Source: Albula goreensis (lineage: Eukaryota; Chordata; Actinopteri; Albuliformes; Albulidae). Taken from it: a DNA stretch of 64,000 nucleotides. Positions 24,901-36,100 of this stretch are shown piece by piece. Location: the NCBI GenBank assembly GCA_022829145.1, contig CM040764.1, positions 4,425,552 to 4,489,551 on the forward strand, written 5' to 3'. Positions within the stretch are counted from its first letter, which is position 1. Every line of letters begins with the position of its first letter. Position numbers and translations under genes: made by a program. The notes beneath the pieces were generated by a model that did not search any database, was not told the origin of the DNA, and saw only the letters and a list, made by a program, of their open reading frames with translations.

Positions 24901-27900
24901 AGAATTAAATATGTTCACCGTGATAAAAAGGGTGGACTGACGTTAACTGGGCCGAATGAAACACAAGCGGAGATGAGCTGTATACCAATCATTTGACAAA
25001 AATCTTTGAAATTGTTCTTACCAACGCAAATTCATCCACATGGGCTCTCGTTTTGGCTATTTCTCCACTCTTGGAGTGAGGGAAAATGGATGACTCTGCT
25101 CCTTTAGTGAACAACACCTTTTCCCCTAAAAATAAACACATTTTAATGGATGAAGGAGGTCACAAGTGACTCCACACTTGATATAAAATGAACATTCACT
25201 TACCTGAGGGTGTCTCTAATATAACGCTCATTCTTCTTCTGTTTGCATCAAACTCTAGAATGTGGAGAAGTTTATACCTGTCACAATAAATACATGAAAG
25301 CATGTGAATGGCCAAGACAAAAATAAATATCAAACAGTACCAACAATAATATAGCTTCACTATAATGTATGCAATCTGAATTACCACATCCATTTTCTCA
25401 ACCAACATATATGAGGTAAGACTATTCTGTAATGTTAATGGCAATGTTGACTTTCTCCCTGTGTTACAATGACTGTGCTGTGTTGATGACAATCCCATGC
25501 AAATTAACAGAAGTATTTTGAAAAGTTCTCACTTTTCTGATCCTCCTAATGTTTGGATTTCCATGCTTTCACAACTGGCCCCCATGAAGGTCACTCCCAT
25601 CCTGCAACAAAAATGTCACGCTCGTCATCGCTGCCTGTATGGTCATGGCAATTGTTGCTAAGTAACAGGTAGCCAATCGGAGCACAGTCAACCAACACCT
25701 CATTGTGCATCAACCCAGAGAAAATGCCTAAATCTGGTACAGTTCCTCCACATTACCATACGGTCTTCACAACTGATCCAGGCAGGTGCAGAGACGGATA
25801 AACCAGTAGCCATGATCAACTAGAAGTGCCACTTCCTCTTCAAACTAAAATCTCGATCATCCAATTTGTGTACCATTTCAGTGAATGAATAGAAGACAAA
25901 TCAGTACATTAGTCTGATTTGATTATCTCCTTGCAGCTACCATTGTGCTTAATGATATACTTTATGTTGAAGAAATAAATACTAGTATTTGGTGTAATGC
26001 TTAAAACTTCCATTTTGTCTCTCTTTCATTGTACCTATTGGATATTGAATGTGCCTCTGGATAATGGAGTCTTTTAAACGGCGGAGTGTGTACAAATGTT
26101 GTGTAATGTGTTCTGGCTATGTTCTGATATTGTGTAAATACCTTTTCATGGCTTCCACTAAGGCCTTCTCATCGGGAGAGGAGGCATAGTACTCCATACT
26201 GGGTGAGTTCCCGTTGGCTTCCAAGTCTGTTGGTCCGTCCACGCAGTCGTAGCTGATTTGGACCGTGTGACAGAGGGCCACCGCCTTCAGGAAGAGCTCC
26301 TCCTCCTCGCCCTGCACACCAAGGAGGGGAAGTGGTGAACCGCAGCGAACGTAAGTGCCGCTCATGAGGTAGCACGTCAATGATGTGAAAGATAACAACT
26401 GCAATTACTATGTTAGCGCCTCCATTGCATAATGTCGAAGTGAGAAAAAACTGAAAATGATGCCAAGACAAAGGCTGTTACCAGTGGAGGCAATGGGCCA
26501 TCCAGGCAGTCGGCCATCATTCCCTCTGGCACCAGCTTCCCGTTGATCTCCACGAACTTGACGCCGTTGATGGAGCACTCGCGAAACTGCATCTCGTTTT
26601 CTGTCAGGGTCCCGGTTTTATCGGTAAAAACATACTCCACCTGGAGCAGAAACACACGCAGACACCAAAAGGGTGTGAGGATGACTGTATCGAGCAGTGA
26701 TCAAGAAGCGCCCCCTGTTGGGAGAAAAGGGAACACACCTGGCCCAGCTCCTCATTGAGGTCGGAGGTGTTGACCTCAGCGTTCTGGTCGCTCTCCTCGT
26801 GGTACAGGTCCAGATCCCAGCTGATGAAGAAGGAGCCCAGAAATTTCTGCATCTCCACGGTCACGTAGAGTGAGATGGGGATGATGAAGTTGTACAGGAC
26901 CAGGAAGGCCAGAAAATCGGCAATGAACCTCAAAATCTGCGGAGACAAAGATTTACAGAGAAAGAGTCTTTCGGTTTGGCTGTTTGAATCCCACTCCTGG
27001 GTTTGCTGGCTATGGCTGGAGGTCTACATTGGTGAGGCAACGATAGGCTCAGCCTCGCTGGGGAATGACACAGTGTAAGCTGGTTAAGTCCCACTGGTCT
27101 CATCTGTTTCTAGCAGCCATCCCTTGTTAGACCAGGTGCCTGCAGACGCACAGACTGAGAGCACGCCAGCCTCAAAGTCCTCCATCAACATTATGTATGT
27201 GATTGCTGGTGACTTGGCAGTGTGTCAATAAGTGAGGGCTTGCTGTCACATGAATCAGGGGAGTCACAATCTTACAGCTTCCTCCTCCCGAAGGTGCTCC
27301 AGGCATTGCTGCTGCAGGAGATCAACTAACTAGTTTGGCTAAATGACAAATCAGGTAAAACCACTGCAAAACAGGCTGGTTCAGTAAGTAAGGTACTGGT
27401 AGTATATGGTACTGTCAGCCATTTATTATGCCATGTCCAATCAGAACGTCACATACATGATTCAGATGGTTCCTTTACTGACTGTATTAATCATTGATAC
27501 AGCTTCCATCTGTAGTTCAGAGTGAGAAAACCCATAAACTGCAGCTCCGCCATAGAGACACTGTTCCCACACTATTTATAATCTGCATTTTTTTCCCCTC
27601 AGGGCAACTCCTAAAGTATTTAAAGAACTTACAAGTGAATTAATTATGGATTACAGTGAAAAGTTTTTTGATTGAAAATGTCAAAACAGTTTGTTGAGAA
27701 ATGAGATATGCACCACATGCATGGAAAAAGGGTAAATAAAAAGAAAACTTGTGAACCTTCAAGCTGTGAGGGAAATTGCAAGCACTTCTGCAATCTTGGA
27801 TTTTTTTGCATCCCACGCCATGTACAAAATTAGCTATGCTTTATTATAAGCAGGTGTGGGTGGTAGTACTCAAAATGTATTGTAAACTTTATATGTATAA

Positions 27901-30900
27901 TTGTATAATTTATTTACTGTCCACTTATGGATAGTAAATAAGCTGCAGTTATATGCTGCAGTTAAAATGGTGGACCTGCTGGCACTCAATACAAGAAGCA
28001 GCTTAATATTTTAGACTTATTCTTAAAGCTAGTTAGTTATCTTTATTTACTTTTCTTTTTAGAGTCAGAATGATACTTCCAGGTTTATGGATTATAGATT
28101 TTGATATTCCAGAGGTCCCGCCGTACCTTGCTGCTGTTTCTCTCGCGCTCGGTTTTCTGGTTGTAGAAGGGCTCGTCCCATTGGCTCTCAGCCTGCCAGG
28201 CATACTTCAGAATGGTGCTGACGACGGCCTCGAACAGCAGGATACCCAGGTAGATGATCAGATACGTGTTCATGGACCTGCAACATGTTAAAGGACAGTC
28301 TTGCCCAGATTCTTGTCCTTTCTTTGTGTGTAGCAAGATATATTGTCTGAGATCTGATATTTTGCATTCTATTACATTGCATATAAGAATGCAAGAATTT
28401 TCAAACTAAAACAAATAAAATGTTTTTCTCTCCAGCTCTTTATTTATTTTACTTTTAAAGTGCAATTTCTCCAATCATGCATTTCCTTCTTTCTCCTCCT
28501 GCTCCACCCCCCTCGCCCCACGTACTTCTCCACCGCTGAGCGTTTTTGAGACTTGCACTTGTAGTTCAGCGCCATCTTGGTCTCCATGCCTGTGTAGACT
28601 GCCACACCTACAAACAAAGTCCAGATACAAGCTTACAACTTCAGCACTGAACCAGGATGGAAACATGTCCCTGACGTTGAGTGTTCAGATTTAGACACAA
28701 TGCAAACTCTGACACTAAACATTGATAGCTCTATTGTAATGGTCTACACTCATAGTACAACAGTGAAAATAGTATATTAAAACATTGATGGCTCTACTGT
28801 AATGGTCTGCACTCACTGTGACCAAACCACATATTACAAAAAAAAAAAAAAAAAAAAAAACAGTATAGCATAACGATTAGGAAGCTGGTCTGATGACTCA
28901 GAGGTTGCAAGTTCAAGTCCCGGCCACAGTACTATTATTGTACTCTTATGCAAGTACTTCACTTGAACCACCTCAGTAAACATCCAACTCGGCAAATGGA
29001 TAGTGTGTACTATGTAAACTGTGAATTGTTGTGGATAAAGGTATCTGCTACTTGCCTGTATGTATGTAATGTTGTGAATGATGTATCCATTATTCAAAAT
29101 GTCTATTTTATCATTGCACAACAAGTTTGGACTGTCAAACTGAGTCCTATTTTGGAATACCACTGTCTCCATGTTTATTTTTTTGCATTTTTCTGAGACA
29201 GGAAGACAGGAATATATAATATGTAACATGTACTATAGAATATATACTTATATTGCATTTATGATATGTTATATTAAGGGCGAGAGTACACATAACAGTA
29301 AGACAGGTAATGAATTCCCACCGTAGATTTCTCTGGTGTTTTTCAGTCTTGCTCCTCGAAGGAGTACGTTTTCTGGACCCAGGGGTCTAATGAAACACAA
29401 GCAGGTGTAAATGTTTGTTTAAAATTTTAGAATACTCTTTTTATTTTATTCCAAATCTTGCACCAGCAGTGGCTGACGGGCCCAGCCATAAGCAGACATG
29501 TTAAGTGCTGAAAAACGCAGCACAGCCAGTCTTACCTAACGATCTCTTCCTCTTTCTGCGTCACCGTCATCCGTCCGACGAACCTGAAAAGGGGGAGATG
29601 GATCTTCAGTGCAGACACAAGAGCCATTAGAGGCAGACAGGGTGTGGAGACAGCCCCTTAGTGCCTGGGCTTGGGGTGGGGCGTGGTGGGGTGGGGTGGG
29701 GTGGGGGGTTAATATAGTTAATATAGCCTTCTAAAAATACGACCCGCCACCGATGCATCACCGGGAGACCTGACAGGGTGGGGTGGGGAGGAGTGGGTGG
29801 GGCAGTGACAGAGTGGGTGGAAATGAGCGCTGGCAGAGGGGAATTAACGGCAGGGGTGATGGATGGCGGCGTGGGCGTACCTGTACAGGTCGGGCTCGGG
29901 CTGCTGGCACTCCACCATGGCGGAGAGAGCGTCGAGACGGGCCACGCTCTGGCAGGAGGCAGTCTCCGGGACGGCGTGGTGGGTCTGCGAGGGAGAGGTC
30001 GCACTGGTCATTCGGATTCGAGAGCAGGGCAACGTCCTCTCTGATCATTTGGATTCTCACACGAGGGAGGCCTCGTTCAATTCATTCGGATTCAAACAAT
30101 TCATTCGGCTTACACTGTAGAGTAGCTGGAGAGACGGGTCTTATCTAATCAGGGCTCGCATCAGAGGCTAACTGGATTAGCGCTGCAATGCACCACTGGG
30201 GCTGATCAGACATCGAGACGCATCAATCCACTCACTGATGTTCAGGTACAGCGGGGCGTGCTGTCTGAGACCAAATGTATGCTGAGACACACACCATTAA
30301 AATAAGGAGGACCATAGTGGCCACTTCCAAACCACAGATTACATGAGATGATAAACGCTGAGTGCACCACTACAAACCAAACTCACTCAATCCTGTCTTC
30401 GCCAATACAGAACAAGTAAACAATATCGCAGAAACACAATATTAAAATACTGTGACGCTGTAGGCTTACCAGAAGAATATAAATAAGGGACCAACAGAGA
30501 ATAAGGTTTACAGCTTGGACCTAGATCAAATACATATACAGTAATCACAATGCATTATGAGTACAGGCTTCATGACAGGCCAGTCACACAGCAGCCCTTA
30601 GAAGGCTGGCATTGCCACACACTTGCTACCAAAATCATTGTGCCACAAGAATAAATAATCACAGAAAACCTGTTCTCCCATTTCTCTTGGGACAGGATCT
30701 GATGACAAGACATAAGACATCTGATGTTTTTACACGCAATGACAAAAGTAGGAAGCTATGGATCAACAGGTGACAGGAAAGTTAGGCTCTCAAGCTTTAC
30801 GTGGTTAGCACAGTGGAGCCAAGATGGCACCGGAGCGAGAGGTACATTTCAGTAAGCTGCGGTGGAAGTTTGTTTGTTTAATTAATTAGAGGCGATTTTT

Positions 30901-33081
30901 GGCTAAAAAAAAACGGCAATATTTTTAATGTGTAAGATGCAGTACAACGGGTCTGGATATTTATTTCACTAAAGTATCCCACAATATGTCCAGACACTAG
31001 AAAACGTCTGCGAGGGCAGCAGCATCCGAAGTTGAAACTGGAGAAACTCCGGCTCCCGAGGCGGCTCGTGTTGCTACTTTAACCGACGCTCTGGAGCTCG
31101 ATGCTGGCCTGCTTCAAGCTATGCACGCCATAATCGACAACACCCTGAAGGCTATAAACTTAAAAATGTCTCCTGAGTTGGATGCAATCGAGAGCCAATC
31201 CGCCAAAATGCAAGGTATGGTTGAGCGTATTCATGACGCGCAGTTGAGAATTGATGCACTGGAGACTGCAAACTCTTCACATGTATAAATATGTACCCAG
31301 GCAGTTTGCAGATTTTTCATACTCTTCTGTTAATAGAAGTTTTTCTTTTCATAAGAGAGAGGTTATAGTTGGTGATGGGCATTATGCTCTGCTGCGAAGT
31401 TTGACTTAAGTCTCTAGCAGCGTGTTATCTAGCAGGGAAACCCCCTTAGAGATGTCTGCATATAATATCTTTTTAATATTGTCCTTATTTTGGTTTGTTG
31501 GTGTCAGCTCAGCACAGACGGGATTTGTTAAGCTCAGGTGGAACAGCCTTATCAAAATTACCTTAGAGGTTTTTTTTTTTGAGTAGCAGGATATCATTTG
31601 CATGTGCTGTTACTCTGATAATGAGTACTGGTATGCGATCCGTATTATGAAGAAACAGACATTTAAAGTATTGGATAATATGAAGTACAAATATTGTCGA
31701 TATATCATTAACTGTATAATACACGTGCGTAAAATGTACGTTATGAATATTTACTATCCCCCGGCTCATTCGTATAATAATTAGTATAATAATTTCTGAT
31801 CACGCGAGTGTGATTCTGACATACGAGTAAATGATGTATTGTCTCAGACAAAATATTGGAGATTAAGCAATACTGTCCTGAAGGACCACACATTTCACCA
31901 CTGAATTCAGTACTTTTTATTCTGATAACCCCTAGTCCACTAACATCCCTTCACTTCTGTGGGAGACTAGTAAAGTCTATGCAAGGGGTCTGATTATTTC
32001 CTACAGCTCCACTCAAAAACACAAGAAAAATGAGACACAAAGAGCATCAGATGATGAACTAGCAAACAAAGAGAAGGAATACAGCAAGACATCTAATAAG
32101 GCTCTATTACAAGAGATAAAAGTCATGTGGTGTACTCTAGATTCCCTTCTTACTCAGGATGCTGAGAAGAAAATTAGGTCTGTCAGACAAAAATTCTATG
32201 AACAAGGGGATACACCAGGAAAATATTTGGCATATCTTACTAAAAAAAACGTAGTGACTCTAAATTAGCTGTGCTATTTCAGATTGGGATGGTAACATAT
32301 ATTATGATAATAAAAGTATTAATGATTTATTTAAGAAGATCTATACCAATCTGTATAGAACAAACAAATGATGCACCCAGATTAACAGAAAAATTGACCT
32401 GCCAACTATTTCAGAAGAGCAGAGGTCTTGCCTTAAGGCACCAATTACTAGAGAGATCATGAAAGCAATTTCTGGATTAAAGAATGGTAAAGCACCCAGA
32501 CAGATGGATTCTGTAGTTAATTCCAGTGGAGTCATTAGGTCTGAATATTGTACGCCTAACCATGGATATTTTCACCCTGAAAAGGAGGTGTTTATAGCAA
32601 AACAACAGGCTGACCGTGCAACAGAGCGGGGGTAATCGAGCGCCGTACCGCGCACGTAAAGTTGGGAGACGCATGCACCCAGATGAAAAGCTCCGGGTTT
32701 AAAAAAACCAATCTAGCCTTCTTGGCTATTTCAAGAAGAAAACTCCAGGTAAATCGCTGAGCATGGGTATCACACAATGTATCAAATTACGCTCTTTCTC
32801 TCTCTCTGTTCAATTCAGTTTAAATAGGCTTGCTTTATTGCCATGGCCATTATAAGAAAACAGTATTGCCAAAGCACACTTGGGAAGCAAAACACATACT
32901 ACATAGGGATAAAAAATTGTTTTCTCCTTTGTCACGCATGCAATCTTAATACAGCAACACATGAATTTGTGTTGTCCAGAGATCAAAAACAGCACAGCCA
33001 GTGCAGGCGGTGATGGTCGTGATGAGCTGCTGCAGCCAGCTGAGCCGGGATCCACTGGAGAAAATGGTATTTATGTGTGTG

Positions 33082-33128
<47 letters not shown>

Positions 33129-36100
33129 GAGAGTTAAACTTGAAAGAGATATTTATATGATCACAAAGGTGAGCAGTGCACAAATCAATAATAAAGATTA
33201 CCTTCATAATAACCTTTGAATGTGCGTGTGGTAATATTTAGTTATTATAAAGGTGGATTTAACCTCCCCAAGCTACCGATGCCAGTCTCCCTTCAAACGC
33301 CCCAGGCAAACTTGACGTAGCCCCTCATCTTTTCAATAGCTAGAAACGCTCCTGGTGAACTCTATGAAGAGTTCCAAAGCCCAGCAGAACTGAAGCATGA
33401 ATTCTTTAAAAGGCAATTACACCCTGTTCTGTGATAAAGCCTCGCATTAGACAGCATCATGCTACCCATTACAAAAAAGGGTATGTGAGCGATTTAAAGG
33501 AAGCGAACTTTCCACATTGCATTCTGAAGTAGGGACGGTAACCTAACCTTCAAATTAGTCTCTCCGTCCAGGCTAGCGGTGGTGACATGGCAGGTCCCCT
33601 CTGCTCTGTCGGACGACAAAAGGACCAAATCCGCAGGGAACGTCTCGTCTTTAGTAACTCTCACAATGTCCCCAACCTGCCGGGGAGGGGAGGTGGAAAC
33701 ACACTGGTGTCAGAGAGGGGATCTTTTAGGAAAATCGTCTTGATAAAAAATAAGGAGCAGGAAGACACCAAAAACACTGCAGCTTATTTTTGGTGGTGCT
33801 AACAGTAATATACATTCATGTATTTACCAGTTAATTTATTTGACAAATAATGGTTCATGACACTGAAATGAATAAAAATGAGATAAACGTCAACTTTGAC
33901 AGTCATGACATCTGTTGTGTTTTGATTCATTCCATACCTTTGCCGCTATATTAATGAAACCTAATTATATTCAGACATTATGTTACGACTGAATTCTGTA
34001 AAAAGGGCACAGCTCTTCAGCCTTTATCTACCTTTATCATCCAATGTTCTGTGTGGATTTCCATTCCAAAAGATGTACAATTTCTTTCTATCAATGGATG
34101 GAATAAGCCATCTCACACATCTTTCCTCACACACTGGGGCACCAAAAACTAGTGATGACAAAATATGACAGTAATCCACGTATAGGTTATTATAGTATTC
34201 CAATTTTAAGAACTGGGAGGTAGTTACTTAAAATCAGGGATTAATACATGATTATGTAAGTGGGAAACAAAGAAATTCGAGCCTTTCCCTTCATATCTGC
34301 AGAAGTCATCCTATACAGCAGTGAGGCTGGGTTCCTGGTTTCAAAGCCAAGGATGTTTTGGCATTAGAAGTAAGAAATAACTGCCGTTATTTCTAAGGAG
34401 GTAAAGCAGTCCAGGACACTTACACGGATGTTCTTGGAGCGGGTCTGAACCAGGCTGCCGCTCCGCACCACAAACACTGGGGCTCCATTCACCTCATTGT
34501 CCGCTTTGTGCCGCAGCCAATCCTCATAGCCCTATGGTGAGAAAAACAACACCGTGATGACCCTACGCTGGGAAAAACAGCACGCGCACCGCGATGCCCG
34601 TGTGGTGAGAAAAACAACACGGACACGAATGACCCTACAGTGAGGAAAAAAATATGTAGATTGCGATTCCCCTGCGGTGAGAAAAACAACATGTATACCG
34701 TTTTGTAAAACAAAAATGAAAGGTGTAATCTAACGCATCACAGCTGGCACACTGGCTACATTAACAGTGAAAAACAGGACAAAAGAGATTCTGTGTGACG
34801 ATCTTTGGAGAGTTTCATTTCAGGTAACACCTCAGAGGCTCCATGGCTAATACCTTTACTAAAGACAGAAAAACGGGAAACAGGCATTAATCCCTCATCT
34901 TTAAACATCTCATACCTGCTTTATGGCTGTCACAATGATGACAAAGAACAAAGGAAGTCCACTGGTGATGGGGGAAGTTGGGGTGTCGACCATGAGCTGG
35001 TGCAGAGAGAAACACATCGCATTATCTATGCTGTCCTTCCAGTCCACACACGTCACAGAAAAAGCATTGATCCAATCTGTTTTTATTTAGTACTTTATTT
35101 TCGTACTACTTATACATTTAGTATTATCCGCCCTGCTGCAGCATCCATCTTCTACTGACTATGGAAGGAGCAGCTATGCATGTATCTTACTTTGATTCAC
35201 ATGTCAGCCAAGCCTGCTATTTTATGCTAGTGCTCGGCTGTCCGAGACAAACTTTAACAAAACGGTGGAGCTGGCGACCGGGTCAAAGTTTGACATTTTA
35301 TCTCCGTGGAAACTGTCACAGCCACCGCAGAGCTAGGGTTGCCTGATGTATAAGCTGAATGCCGTTGCGACTGTTGATGTCTTTGAACATAGCGACAGTC
35401 ACGCGACTGAGTACAGACAGGCCTTTAGCTTTAGCATTTCATACCAAGTGACAGTTAAGTGTCTGTTATATGTTCCTGACATAACCACAGTCTGTCACAG
35501 TCTAACAACAGGGTGGTGACTCGGTGTGAGGTGAAGAACCGCATGGGCTGAGGGCCAGCATAAGGCGGCACACGTACCTGGACCAGAAAAATGATGAGAA
35601 AGTAGAAATTGGCTATTCTTCTGAATTGCTCAAATAAATTCTTTGGGATGAAATTCCAGATGGTGTACTGCAAGGAGAGAAGAGAAGTGGGGTGGAGGGT
35701 GGGGGGTGACATCATTTACCTCAAAATTAGAACCCCCATGATTAATCTGCTCTTGACATCATAGAGTCATCTATAGATAATGACACATCACATTATAACC
35801 ATTCAGCCCCACTCCGTATCCAAAGCGACGTACAAAGTAGGAGAACATTTCCCTGATTAATAAAAGCAATACCGCCAGACCTGGCTCACAGTATACCTAC
35901 ACCAATAAGTATACACAACGACACTAGAGCACTATGTGAATTAATACTGCTAACTACGCTAAAAGTACGCTAAAAGTAACATAACCAAAACCATAAAATG
36001 CCATAACCTCAGTCTGTACCAAGTTGTGGTACACAACCAAGCAGTGGATGTTCAGTCTACCTCAGAAGGTGGCCAGCAGCTCTGCTGTCCTGCGCATGTT

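Noticed and set aside
28866-28920. possible tRNA gene
   Set aside because: A and B boxes are present but no closed acceptor stem; it is the head of a SINE.
29627-30148. ORFs of 85-125 codons on both strands around exon 7
   Set aside because: Shadows of GC-rich exon 7 and of the G-rich tract; only 29881-29984 fits the protein.
34489-34713. 74-codon - strand ORF with Phe-rich repeats
   Set aside because: Reads the repeated pyrimidine tracts before atp11b exon 5; not coding.
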